Below, piece after piece: positions 42,345 to 51,655 of a stretch of 64,000 bases of DNA (the first letter of the stretch is position 1; every line of letters begins with the position of its first letter). A program made the position numbers and the translations under genes. Origin of the DNA: Chromobacterium phragmitis (GTDB taxonomy: Bacteria > Pseudomonadota > Gammaproteobacteria > Burkholderiales > Chromobacteriaceae). Under the pieces are notes generated by a model. It was given only the letters and a program-made list of their open reading frames with translations. It had not been told where the DNA came from and made no database searches. The stretch is taken from NCBI RefSeq assembly GCF_003325475.1, contig NZ_CP029495.1:248001-312000 (forward strand). The letters run 5' to 3'.

Positions 42345-44192
42345 ATGCCGCTGAAACTGAAACTGATCCACAAGCTGGTGCTGCTGACCGCGCCGCTCGC
42401 TCTGCTGCTGCTGGCAGGCGGAGCGATTTACACCATGGACCGGCTGCGCGCGGCCGCCGAGCTGCGGCAAGACGTGACGCTGTCGGACAACGCGTCCATG
42501 GTCGGCGAGCTGATACACGCGCTGCAGCGCGAGCGCGGGCTGAGCAATGGCTATCTGAACGCCGCCGCCCCGATGACGGATGAGTTGCGGCGGCAGCGCG
42601 CCGAGGCGAGCGAGCTGCTCACCCGGCTGCGCGGCCAGCCCGGCAACCGGATGACGCCGCAGCTGCGCGCCTTCATCGACGGCAACGTGCCCGACGCCGG
42701 CCAGTTGGAGCGGCTGCGCGACGGCGTCGCCGCCCGCCGCATCGCGCCGCTGGACATGTTTGCCCGTTATTCGGCGATGATAGACCAGCTGACCGGCGTG
42801 GCATCGCTGTTCGACAGCCACGGGGAAGGCATCCGCGCCCGCGTCCAGCAATGGTCGGCGCTGCAATGCCAAAACGAGTTCACCGGCCGTACCCGCGGCC
42901 TGGTCAACGGCGTGCTGTCCACCGGCCGAATCACCGTGGAGGACCTGCGCCGGGTCAGCGGCGTGGTGTCGCAGGAAGCGCTCTGCCAGCAGCTGTACCT
43001 GCAGCATGGCGGCGACCCGGTCTCGCTGACCGGCGCGCTGCAAGCCTCCCGCAGCTACGACACCATGCGCGACGCGCTGTTGGAGCGAGATCCGGGCGCC
43101 TTGCCCGGCCAGCCTACGCCCGCCGACTGGTTCCGAACCGCCAGCGCCCGCATCGACGCACTCTACGCGCTGCAGCGCCAATTGCTGCAGGACATCCGCC
43201 AGCGCGCGGCGGCGCAGGCGGATGAGGCCAACCGCCACGGCTGGATGACGCTGGCCGCATTGCTGGCCCTGCTGCTGCCGATCGGCGCGTCCATCCTGCT
43301 GGCTCGCGACATCATCCGCACGCTGGGCGCGGAGCCGGACGATGTGGCGCTTGGCATGCGCGAACTGGCCGACGGCAGGCTGGATTTCCAGCTGCCGCTG
43401 GCCAAGCGCGACTCTCGCAGCCTGGCGGCCCACATCCGCAAGATGGGGGAAAAACTGTCCACCGTCATTCTGCAGGTGCAGGCCGACGCCGATGCCGTCG
43501 CCAACGCCTCGCTGCAGCTCAACAATGCTTCGCAAAGCCTGTCCGCCAGTGCCTGCGACACCTCGGCCAACATAGAGAAGACCTGCGTGACGGTGAACGA
43601 CATCAGCCGGGAGATGTTCCGCATGGCAGACCAGGCCAGCCATACCGGCGACATCGCCAGCGAAGCCGCCAGCCAGGCCGATGCCGGCAACCAGGTGGTC
43701 GGCGAGGCGATACAGGCGATGCGCAACATCGCCCAGCGCACCGACATCATCGACGACATCGCCTACCAGACCAACCTGCTGGCGCTGAACGCCGCCATCG
43801 AGGCCGCCCGCGCCGGAGAAGTGGGCAAGGGCTTCGCGGTAGTGGCCGACGAGGTGAGGAAGCTGGCGATACGCAGCCAGGACGCGGCCAAGGAGATCGG
43901 CCAGGTCGCCGCCCGCAGCGTCAAGCTGGCGGAAAACGCCGGCGCCAGCCTGGACGCCATCGTCGCCTCCAGCGGCCGGACCCGGCAGCTGGTGGAGGAG
44001 ATTTCCCGCGACGCCACCATCCAGGCCAGGCAAGTGGGCGCGATCACGGCGACGATGCAAGGACTCAGCCACTTGTCGCAAGACAATGCAGCCACCAGCG
44101 AACAGCTGTCGGCAGCCGCTCATGAGACCGCCCAGCGAGCCGACAGCCTGCGGCGACAGATGGAGTACTTCCGCCAGCCGCCCATGAACTGA
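42345..44192 (+). CDS. NIT-domain methyl-accepting chemotaxis protein, second of pair
   Basis: The 615-aa receptor has the same layout as its upstream neighbour: TM1 (8-29), NIT domain (about 40-290) with IHALQRERGLSNGYLN, TM2 (about 298-317), a poorly conserved HAMP region (ALGMRELADGRLDFQLPLA), and an MA domain with tip IAYQTNLLALNAAIEAARAG. It starts 4 bases after the first receptor's stop. The NIT halves share the ERGLSNG motif but are otherwise divergent, so they may bind different ligands after an old duplication. Confidence 0.9.
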   Translation: MPLKLKLIHKLVLLTAPLALLLLAGGAIYTMDRLRAAAELRQDVTLSDNASMVGELIHALQRERGLSNGYLNAAAPMTDELRRQRAEASELLTRLRGQPGNRMTPQLRAFIDGNVPDAGQLERLRDGVAARRIAPLDMFARYSAMIDQLTGVASLFDSHGEGIRARVQQWSALQCQNEFTGRTRGLVNGVLSTGRITVEDLRRVSGVVSQEALCQQLYLQHGGDPVSLTGALQASRSYDTMRDALLERDPGALPGQPTPADWFRTASARIDALYALQRQLLQDIRQRAAAQADEANRHGWMTLAALLALLLPIGASILLARDIIRTLGAEPDDVALGMRELADGRLDFQLPLAKRDSRSLAAHIRKMGEKLSTVILQVQADADAVANASLQLNNASQSLSASACDTSANIEKTCVTVNDISREMFRMADQASHTGDIASEAASQADAGNQVVGEAIQAMRNIAQRTDIIDDIAYQTNLLALNAAIEAARAGEVGKGFAVVADEVRKLAIRSQDAAKEIGQVAARSVKLAENAGASLDAIVASSGRTRQLVEEISRDATIQARQVGAITATMQGLSHLSQDNAATSEQLSAAAHETAQRADSLRRQMEYFRQPPMN

Positions 44193-44313
44193 CGGGGCCG
44201 GCTTGGGCGAAGCCTCCCGCTGGTTTATACCGATGAGATAAACGAAATAAAGCGCGGCGGCGCCCTGACGAATCCTGCAGGCTTCGCCGAGCATTCCACA
44301 CCTGGGGAATCAC

Positions 44314-47300
44314 ATGCGCAAGCGCGGCCGTTACCCGTCGCAGCCCCAATATTATCTGGAAGGCTTCATCTCCCACCCTTACGCGGTGCTGCTGGTCGGC
44401 CTGCTGCTGACCGCGGCGCTGGCCTGGGACGTCTGGAGCCATAACCGGCAGGCGATCCAGCAGGCGATGAGCGCCACGCTGTCCAAGAGCGCCGACGACA
44501 TCCAGAAGCAGTTGCAGCGCTATCAATACGGCCTGCGCGGCGCGCGCGGCGCGGCCGCTGTGATCGGCCTCGACCATCTGAGCCACGCCGACTTCCTGCG
44601 CTACAGCCAGACCCGCGACCTGAAGGCCGAGTTTCCCGGCGCCCATGGCTTCGGCATCATCCGCCGCATTCCGCAGCGGCAGGAGACGAGCATGATCGAG
44701 CGGATACGCGCCGCCGGCCAGCCCGGCTTCACCATCCACCAGTTGCAGGCCCACGACGGCGACCGCTATGCGATCCAGTATTTCGAGCCCGAAGCGCCCT
44801 ACGCCGGCGCCATCGGCCTGGACATCGCGTCGGAGACCCAGCGCCGCGAGGCCGCCGTCGCCGCGATGCGAAGCGGCAGCGCCGCGCTCAGCGGCCCCAT
44901 CACCCTGGTGACCGGCCGCAGCGCGCCGCTGCAATCGTTTCTCCTGATGCTGCCCATTTACGACAGCCCGGCCACGCCCGCCAGCGTCGCCGCGAGGGAA
45001 GCGCGGATAGCCGGCTGGAGCTTCGTCGCGCTATCCATGTCCGGCGTGCTGGGAGACGGCGGCCTCAAACCGAAGCAGGCCAGGCTGCGTCTGTTCGACC
45101 TGAGCGAAACCGCGCCGCCATTCGAGTTTTACAGCACCTCCGGCCCCTCTTCCGCCGCCGCGCCACTTAGCGTAGCGCTGCAGCGGAAAATCTACGGCCG
45201 CCAGTGGCGGATGCAGCTGGACGCCTATCCCGCCTTCATCGACGCCATGGCGCTGCCCTCGCCCTTCCTGATCGGCCTGCTCGGCGCGCTGGCAAGCCTG
45301 GTAAGCGCTGCCTTGTCCTGGGTATGGACGCAAAGCCGTCAACGCTACCAGCGGCTGAGCGAGACCCAGGCCGAGCTCGCCGCCATCGTCGAAGGCTCGC
45401 GCGACGCCATCATCGGCAAGACGCTGCAAGGCGTGGTCACCAGCTGGAACCGGGGCGCGGAGCGGATGTTCGGCTACAGCGCGCGCGAGGCCGTGGGCCG
45501 CGTTCTGGCCGACCTGATCGTCCCGGACGGGCTCAAGGGAGAAGAAGCCCATATCCTGGCCACCATCGCCAGCGGCGAACATCTGGAGCATTTCCGGACC
45601 CGCCGACACCGCAAGGACGGCAGCCTGGTCGAAGTGTCCGTGGGCGTGGCGCCCATTCTCAATTCTTACGGCGAAGTGGTCGGCGCCTCCAAAACCGTGC
45701 GCGACATCACCAAACAAAAGGAAATCGAAGACCAGATACGCGCGCTGAACGCCAACTTGGAAGAGCAAGTGGCGCAACGGACCGGAGAGCTGGCCGCCGC
45801 GCTGCACGAAAACCAGGTGCTGCTGGACACAATCAACGCCCAACTGCTGTACTCCTCCACCGACTCCGAGGGACGCATCACCGACGCCAACGACCTGCTG
45901 TGCGGCGCGCACGGCTACGGCCGGGACGAACTGCTGGGCAAAAAACACAGCATGCTGGGTTCTGGGCTGCATCCGCCGGAATTCTGGCGCGAGCTATGGC
46001 AAACGCTGAAGAGCGGCCTCGCCTGGCGCGGCGAAATCTGCAACCGCTCTCGCAGCGGCAAATTGTTGTGGTTCGACACCGTGATCGCCCCCATCTTCGA
46101 CGACCAGGGCCAGCTTGAGCGCTACATCGCGCTGCGCGTAGACACCACCAAGCGCAAGCAGGCCGATGCCGAGGTGCAGCGCCTGAACCTGCTCCTGGCC
46201 AACGTGCTGCGTTCCGCGTCCGAGGTGTCCATCATCGCCAGCGACATCGACGGCCGGATCACCATTTTCAACGCCGGCGCGCAGCGGATGCTGGGCTACC
46301 GAGAGGATGAAATGGTGGGCGTCTCCACCCCGGCTCGCATCCACTTGACGGAAGAGGTCGCCGCGCGCGGCCGCGAGCTGACCGAGCGTTACGGGGAAAC
46401 GGTGGAAGGCTTTCGCGTGTTTGTCCACGTGCCCTCGCTAGAGGGAGCGGAAACCCGCGAATGGACCTATGTGCGCAAAGACGGCAGCCATCTGACCGTA
46501 TCCTTGTCCGTTACCGCGCTGCGCGACGCGGCGAATGAAATCGTAGGCTATCTGGGCATCGCCACCGACATCAGCGCGCTGCGCCGGCAGCAGCAGGAAT
46601 TGGCGGCCGCCCGCGACCAGCTGGTATTGGCTGCGGAGGTGGCGCGGCTGGGCGTATGGACCTGGACGCTGGCCGACGACGCGCTGGACTGGAATCGGCA
46701 GATGTTCGAACTCTACCATCAGCCGGAATCGCTGAACGGCAACGGACTGAATTACCAGCACTGGCGCAGCCGCGTGCATCCGGACGATATCGCCGCCGCC
46801 GAGACGATGCTGATGGATGCCGTCGCCGGCCGCGGCGAATATGTTCCAGTGTTCCGCGTCGTGCATCCGGACGGCGCGGTGCGATACGTCCAGGCCGGCG
46901 CCTATGTCGAGCGCGACGCTGAGGGCCAGCCGTGGCGGGTAACCGGCATCAATCTGGACATCACCGAGCGCAAGGCCTTCGAGGAAACCCTGCTCGAGGC
47001 CAAGCGGCAAGCGGAGCAGGCCAGCATCGCCAAGGGGCAGTTCCTGGCCAATATGAGCCATGAAATCCGCACGCCGATGAATGCCGTGCTGGGCATGCTG
47101 CAGCTGCTGCGGCAAAGCCCGCTGGATGCGCGCCAGGCCGATTTCGCCGCCAAGGCGCAGATCGCGGCCAAATCGCTGCTGGGCCTGCTCAACGACATTC
47201 TGGACTTCTCCAAGATAGAGGCCGGCAAGCTCCAGTTGGACGAGCACCCCTTCGAACTGGATGAACTGATGCAGGATCTGGCAGTGGTGCTGTCAGGCAA

Positions 47301-49218
47301 TCTGGGCGACAAGGACATCGAGCTGCTGTTCGAGATCGACCCGCAGCTGCCCAAAGCCGTGCAGGCCGACCGGCTGCGCCTGCAGCAAATCCTGATCAAT
47401 CTGGCGGGCAACGCGATCAAATTCACCCGGCAGGGCCAGGTCGTCATCCAGCTGCAGCGGCTCTCGCTGAAGCCTAGACTGGCGCGCGTGCGCTGCAGCG
47501 TCAGCGACACCGGCATAGGCATCAGCCCGGAACAGGCCGCCCGAATCTTCGAAGGCTTTTCGCAAGCGGAAGCCTCCACCACCCGCCGCTATGGAGGCAC
47601 CGGCCTTGGCCTCGCCATCAGCAAACGGCTGGTGGAGTTGATGGGCGGAGAGATGAAGCTGGAAAGCGAACCGGGCCGGGGCAGCCGTTTCTGGTTCGAC
47701 CTGGAGCTGAAATGCGACGAAACCGCCACCATCCTGCCCCCGGCGCAAGACATTCCCCTCAGATTGCTGGTGGTGGACGATAACCGGCTCGCCGGCGAGA
47801 CGCTGTGCAATATGGTGGAGGCCATGGGCTGGCGCGTGGAATATGCCGGCAGCGGACAAGCCGCGCTGGACAAGGCGCGCTCCGCGCCAATGCCATTCGA
47901 CGCCATCCTGATGGACTGGCGGATGCCGGACATGGATGGGCTGACCGCCGCCAGGCGGCTGCGATCGCCCCCGCAGCGCGGCCAGGCCCCCGTCGTCGTC
48001 ATGGTCACCGCGTTCGGCCGCGAAGCTCTGGCGGAAGCCGCCAACCAGGATGAACCGCCTTTCGCCGACTTTCTGACCAAGCCGGTCACCCCGCAGCAAC
48101 TGCAACGCGCCATTCTGCGCGCCGTAGGCCGGCAAGTGCCGGAGCCATCCGCGCCGGCGCAGGCCACCCGCCGCCTGGAGGGCGTCCGCGCGCTGGTGGT
48201 GGAGGACAACGCGCTGAACCGGGAAATCGCGCAGGAACTGCTGAGCGCCGAAGGCGCGCAGGTCGAACTGGCGGAAGGCGGCGTGGACGGCGTGGCCAAA
48301 GTGCTGGCCGCCCCAGACAGCTTCGACGTCGTGATCATGGACGTGCAAATGCCCGACATAGACGGCATGGAAGCTACCCGCCGCATACGCGCCGACGCGC
48401 GTTGCCTGAAGCTGCCGATACTGGCGATGACCGCCAACGTGTCCCAAAGCGACCGCGACGACTGCCTGGCCGCCGGCATGGACGAGCACGTTGGAAAACC
48501 GATAGACGTGCAGGAAGTGGTGCCGCTGCTGCTCAGACTGACCCGCGGCCGGGCCCCCGCGGACGAGAACCAGACCGTGCCCGCGGAGCCAGAGCCGGAA
48601 GCGCCCACCGAACCCATTGCCCGAATACTGGAGCGGTTCGGCCACAACGTCCGCCTCTACCGCAGCCTGCTCGCCCGCTTTCAGCCGGAATGCGAATCCA
48701 TGCTGCAGGCCCTGGGCGAACATGCGGCCGCCCAGAACATCGCCGCCGCCGCCGCCGTTCTGCACGCGCTCAAAGGCCTTGCCGCCACCACCGGCGCCAG
48801 CGCGCTGGCTCTGAGCGCGGGCGAGTTCGAGCGCCAGGCCCGACTCCATCCGGAACAATGCCCGGGCCATTGGCCGTCGAAAACCGCGCTGGCCGCGCTC
48901 TACCAGTTGCTGACCGACAGCGTGGCCAGGCTGAATCTGGAACTTCCCTCGGACCCGCCCGCCGCCGCGCCGCCGCTGGCCGCCGCCTCCACGGACTGGG
49001 CAGCGAAACTGGGCGCGCTGCTCGCCAGCTTGCGGGCCAGAGACATGGGCGCCATGCAACTGGCGGAAGAAGCGCTGGCCATCTCCCCGCCCGCCTATCT
49101 GAACGACATGCAGATGCTGGATGCGCAAATCCAGACCTTGCAATTCATCGAAGCCGAACAGGCGCTGGAGCGCCTGCTGGCCAGCTTGCCAGCGAACTTG
49201 GCCGCGAAGGACGCCTGA
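44314..49218 (+). CDS. CHASE-PAS hybrid sensor histidine kinase with two receivers and Hpt
   Basis: A 1634-aa phosphorelay protein. TM1 (about 22-41) and TM2 (about 317-337) enclose a periplasmic CHASE domain. Four PAS domains follow (about 347-475, 500-620, 625-755, 762-890). HisKA has H916 in MSHEIRTPMN, and the ATPase domain spans about 1015-1130. Two receivers have phosphorylatable D1201 (LMDWRMPDMDG) and D1343 (IMDVQMPDIDG), and the Hpt domain has H1484 in LHALKG. All catalytic residues seem present. The output regulator is not adjacent. It follows the NIT receptors after 121 bases, so shared regulation is possible. Confidence 0.93.
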   Translation: MRKRGRYPSQPQYYLEGFISHPYAVLLVGLLLTAALAWDVWSHNRQAIQQAMSATLSKSADDIQKQLQRYQYGLRGARGAAAVIGLDHLSHADFLRYSQTRDLKAEFPGAHGFGIIRRIPQRQETSMIERIRAAGQPGFTIHQLQAHDGDRYAIQYFEPEAPYAGAIGLDIASETQRREAAVAAMRSGSAALSGPITLVTGRSAPLQSFLLMLPIYDSPATPASVAAREARIAGWSFVALSMSGVLGDGGLKPKQARLRLFDLSETAPPFEFYSTSGPSSAAAPLSVALQRKIYGRQWRMQLDAYPAFIDAMALPSPFLIGLLGALASLVSAALSWVWTQSRQRYQRLSETQAELAAIVEGSRDAIIGKTLQGVVTSWNRGAERMFGYSAREAVGRVLADLIVPDGLKGEEAHILATIASGEHLEHFRTRRHRKDGSLVEVSVGVAPILNSYGEVVGASKTVRDITKQKEIEDQIRALNANLEEQVAQRTGELAAALHENQVLLDTINAQLLYSSTDSEGRITDANDLLCGAHGYGRDELLGKKHSMLGSGLHPPEFWRELWQTLKSGLAWRGEICNRSRSGKLLWFDTVIAPIFDDQGQLERYIALRVDTTKRKQADAEVQRLNLLLANVLRSASEVSIIASDIDGRITIFNAGAQRMLGYREDEMVGVSTPARIHLTEEVAARGRELTERYGETVEGFRVFVHVPSLEGAETREWTYVRKDGSHLTVSLSVTALRDAANEIVGYLGIATDISALRRQQQELAAARDQLVLAAEVARLGVWTWTLADDALDWNRQMFELYHQPESLNGNGLNYQHWRSRVHPDDIAAAETMLMDAVAGRGEYVPVFRVVHPDGAVRYVQAGAYVERDAEGQPWRVTGINLDITERKAFEETLLEAKRQAEQASIAKGQFLANMSHEIRTPMNAVLGMLQLLRQSPLDARQADFAAKAQIAAKSLLGLLNDILDFSKIEAGKLQLDEHPFELDELMQDLAVVLSGNLGDKDIELLFEIDPQLPKAVQADRLRLQQILINLAGNAIKFTRQGQVVIQLQRLSLKPRLARVRCSVSDTGIGISPEQAARIFEGFSQAEASTTRRYGGTGLGLAISKRLVELMGGEMKLESEPGRGSRFWFDLELKCDETATILPPAQDIPLRLLVVDDNRLAGETLCNMVEAMGWRVEYAGSGQAALDKARSAPMPFDAILMDWRMPDMDGLTAARRLRSPPQRGQAPVVVMVTAFGREALAEAANQDEPPFADFLTKPVTPQQLQRAILRAVGRQVPEPSAPAQATRRLEGVRALVVEDNALNREIAQELLSAEGAQVELAEGGVDGVAKVLAAPDSFDVVIMDVQMPDIDGMEATRRIRADARCLKLPILAMTANVSQSDRDDCLAAGMDEHVGKPIDVQEVVPLLLRLTRGRAPADENQTVPAEPEPEAPTEPIARILERFGHNVRLYRSLLARFQPECESMLQALGEHAAAQNIAAAAAVLHALKGLAATTGASALALSAGEFERQARLHPEQCPGHWPSKTALAALYQLLTDSVARLNLELPSDPPAAAPPLAAASTDWAAKLGALLASLRARDMGAMQLAEEALAISPPAYLNDMQMLDAQIQTLQFIEAEQALERLLASLPANLAAKDA

Positions 49219-49536
49219 GGCGGACAGTACTGGCGAGGCCTGGACCCTCGCCAAGATCCGCCTTGATCCTGTCCGCTTCCGGCGATGGGGAAAAGACGAT
49301 GCCCCGCGCCGCCAAATAATGTAAGACAATCAAACTGTAGGTTTTTTACAACTGCTCGCGCATTCCATGCCATCAAAATTGATCCATGTCGACATTGCGG
49401 CAATTTAATTGCCAAAATGAGCGATTTTTGCAAGTTTGGACAATGTCCACCGCATAGCTTGGACCCTGTTCGAGGCAACTGGTACCAAATTGGTATCAGA
49501 ACCTCGACTCCCCGCGAACCGATAGAGGAGTCCAAG
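49219..49536 (+). promoter_or_regulatory. Upstream region of the LPMO gene
   Basis: The 318 bases have no supported gene. The right half is AT-richer and contains short T and A runs around 49340-49440 that may hold the promoter. An inverted repeat GGTACCAAATTGGTATC lies near 49480-49496. GAGGAG at 49525-49530 is the ribosome binding site. Confidence 0.35.
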
Positions 49537-50697
49537 ATGAAGCCATCCCAACCCATCGTCATCGCCATCGTCCTGGCAAGCCTGAGCAGTCCGATCTGGG
49601 CGCACGGCACCATGGAAGTGCCGATCAACCGCACCTACAGCTGCTTCAAGGAAGGCGCGGAGTCGCCAAAGAGCGCCGCCTGCCAGGCTGCCAAACAGGC
49701 GGGCGGCACACAGGCGATGTACGACTGGAACGGCATCAACCAGAACCCGCCAGGCGACAACCATAAGGCAGTGGTACCCGACGGCACGCTGTGCGCCGGC
49801 GGCCAGGAGAAGTTCAAGGGCTTCAACCTGGCGCGCGCCGACTGGCCGGCCACCAACATCGTTCCGGACGCCAACGGCAATTTTGAATTCATTTACAACG
49901 CCTCCGCGCCGCACGCCACCAAGTACTTCAAATTCTATGTGACCAAGAACGGCTGGAATCCGAATCAGCCCCTCAGGTGGTCGGATCTCGAAGCCGAACC
50001 ATTCGGCACGTATACCGGCACGCCTCCGCTGGACGCCAACAAGCGCTACCACATGACCATGAAGCTGCCCACCGGCAAGGCCGGCCGCCACATCATCTAC
50101 AACGTGTGGAAACGCTCGGACAGCGAGGAAGCCTTCTATTCCTGTTCCGACGTCAACTTCACCAACGGCACCACGCCGCCCGAGCCGCCGCCGGTCGCCA
50201 ACCCGTGGAAGGAAGTCGGCAGCGTGACTGCCCATGAAAACCTGCCGAACAAGAGCTCAGTGACGCTGCGCATCTTCGACAGCCATGGCCGCGACGTGGA
50301 AAGCCACAAGGTGGACCTGACCGCGGCCACCGGCCAGGCTGCCAACTGGCCGTACGAGCTCGGCGTCAAAGTCAACGCCAATTCCCAGCTCGCCCGCATC
50401 GGCGTGATCAGCAGCAAGCAGCGGGCTGTGACCATCGCCCCGGTCCGCAGCGCCACCGCCAACCGAGTCTGGATCAACGAGCGTTTCAGCGGCTACCAGT
50501 ACCAGATCGACATCAAGAAGGGCGACGGCGGCATCACCCCTCCGCCGGGCGAGGAATGGCGCGAAGGCTTGGCCTACGCCGTGGGCCAGGTGGTCAGCTA
50601 TCAGGGCCGCCGTTATCGCTGCCTGCAGGCGCACACCGCCTGGGCCGGCGCGGGCTGGACCCCTTCCACCCAGCCGGCGTTGTGGGCTCCCGTCTGA
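49537..50697 (+). CDS. Chitin-active lytic polysaccharide monooxygenase (AA10), GbpA-like
   Basis: The 386-aa secreted copper enzyme oxidatively cleaves crystalline chitin. The signal peptide ends IWA, leaving mature H23 as the N-terminal copper ligand; H126 in SAPHATKYF completes the histidine brace. The AA10 domain spans 23-215. A middle domain (about 230-340: SSVTLRIFDSHGRDVESHKV) resembles the second GbpA module. A C-terminal CBM5/12 chitin-binding module follows (about 343-386: WREGLAYAVGQVVSYQGRRY). A proline-rich linker precedes each module. The ATG at 49537 is set by GAGGAG. Confidence 0.95.
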   Translation: MKPSQPIVIAIVLASLSSPIWAHGTMEVPINRTYSCFKEGAESPKSAACQAAKQAGGTQAMYDWNGINQNPPGDNHKAVVPDGTLCAGGQEKFKGFNLARADWPATNIVPDANGNFEFIYNASAPHATKYFKFYVTKNGWNPNQPLRWSDLEAEPFGTYTGTPPLDANKRYHMTMKLPTGKAGRHIIYNVWKRSDSEEAFYSCSDVNFTNGTTPPEPPPVANPWKEVGSVTAHENLPNKSSVTLRIFDSHGRDVESHKVDLTAATGQAANWPYELGVKVNANSQLARIGVISSKQRAVTIAPVRSATANRVWINERFSGYQYQIDIKKGDGGITPPPGEEWREGLAYAVGQVVSYQGRRYRCLQAHTAWAGAGWTPSTQPALWAPV

Positions 50698-50716
50698 TCC
50701 TGTGAACGCATAGGCC

Positions 50717-50750
50717 GGGAACGGGAGGCGGCGAGCCGCTTCCCGCTCCC
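50717..50750 (+). terminator. Long GC hairpin after the LPMO gene
   Basis: 50717-50732 pairs with 50735-50750 with two mismatches. There is no T-tract, so it may protect the mRNA end or act as a weak terminator before cytochrome b561. Confidence 0.4.
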
Positions 50751-50765
50751 GCCGCTGGAGCCCCC

Positions 50766-51314
50766 ATGAAACGCTATCCTCCCCTGGCGATGGCGCTGCA
50801 TTGGCTGAGCGCCTCGGTGATGCTATGGGCGCTGTTGAGCGGTTTCGCGCTGGCTGCGCGCGCCCTGCCGCCCGCGCTGGCCTCGACGACCGCGTCGCTG
50901 AACGTCGCCCTGGCCGCGCTACTGATCCCGTTCTGGCTGCTGCGCCTCGGCTACCGGCTCTGTTTCCGCATGCCGCCGCCCGAAGGCATGGCCGAGCGAG
51001 ACTGGCGCAAGGCCAAACTGGGCCATCGCGCGCTTTACGCTCTGGCCTCGCTGTCCCTTCTCAGCGGCGTGCTGATGATGGAGCGGCCCATCGCCGTCTT
51101 CGGCTGGTTCGTCTTAAACGCGCCGCTGGCCGCTGGCGTCTGGACTCGCGGCTTCGCAGCCATCCATTTCGCCGTCAACCTGCTGCTGGCGCTGGCCGTG
51201 GTCGCCCACATCGCGGCAGTCGCCCTGCATCATCGCCGCGGCCTGCCCATCCTGCAGCGGATGAGTCCCGTCAGAGCGCCGGCCGCGGCCGTCCCGCCGC
51301 TCAGGCAAAAATGA
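50766..51314 (+). CDS. Cytochrome b561
   Basis: The 182-aa inner-membrane b-type cytochrome has four helices. Haem-ligand histidines are visible in ALHWLSAS, LGHRALYAL, AIHFAVNL and VAHIAAVALHH. The family can pass electrons between quinol and superoxide or other acceptors. It starts 68 bases after the LPMO stop. A link to electron supply for the LPMO is tempting but unproven; such genes occur in many contexts. Confidence 0.9.
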   Translation: MKRYPPLAMALHWLSASVMLWALLSGFALAARALPPALASTTASLNVALAALLIPFWLLRLGYRLCFRMPPPEGMAERDWRKAKLGHRALYALASLSLLSGVLMMERPIAVFGWFVLNAPLAAGVWTRGFAAIHFAVNLLLALAVVAHIAAVALHHRRGLPILQRMSPVRAPAAAVPPLRQK

Positions 51315-51526
51315 TTCCGCCCCGCCTCCCCGCGGCCACGCCTGCGGGGGGCGGTTTCCTCGCCCCATTGCCGCCCCCAGCCGCATGAATCTTTTCACAT
51401 CAATCACTTAGCGAAACATCAGTGAACAGGCATCCCGAAATCCGCCGCGGCCATCGCGTTTGTTGCGCCGCAAAACCTTGCCAAGCCTGCCGAAACCCGA
51501 TAGATTCGTGGGCTCCAGCGAAGCGC

Positions 51527-51600
51527 GCGGGTGTAGCTCAATGGTAGAGCAGAAGCTTCCCAAGCTTACGACGAGGGTTCGATTCCCTTCACCCGCTCCA
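51527..51600 (+). tRNA. tRNA-Gly (anticodon CCC)
   Basis: The 74-nt gene includes encoded CCA. Acceptor arm GCGGGTG (51527-51533) pairs with CACCCGC (51590-51596). The D arm is GCTC-AATGGTA-GAGC. The anticodon loop TTCCCAA holds CCC at 51559-51561. The T arm GAGGG-TTCGATT-CCCTT is complete. It differs at few positions from E. coli tRNA-Gly(CCC) as I recall it. Confidence 0.97.
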
Positions 51601-51655
51601 CAGACCTCCCGCGCTTCCAAAACAACTCCATGCATGGCCTCTCCGAGCGATCCCG

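Noticed and set aside
51408..51635. A 75-aa frame on the - strand across the tRNA region
   Set aside because: It is the antisense translation of tRNA-Gly, a well-known artefact that yields GNRTLVVSLGSF-like peptides.
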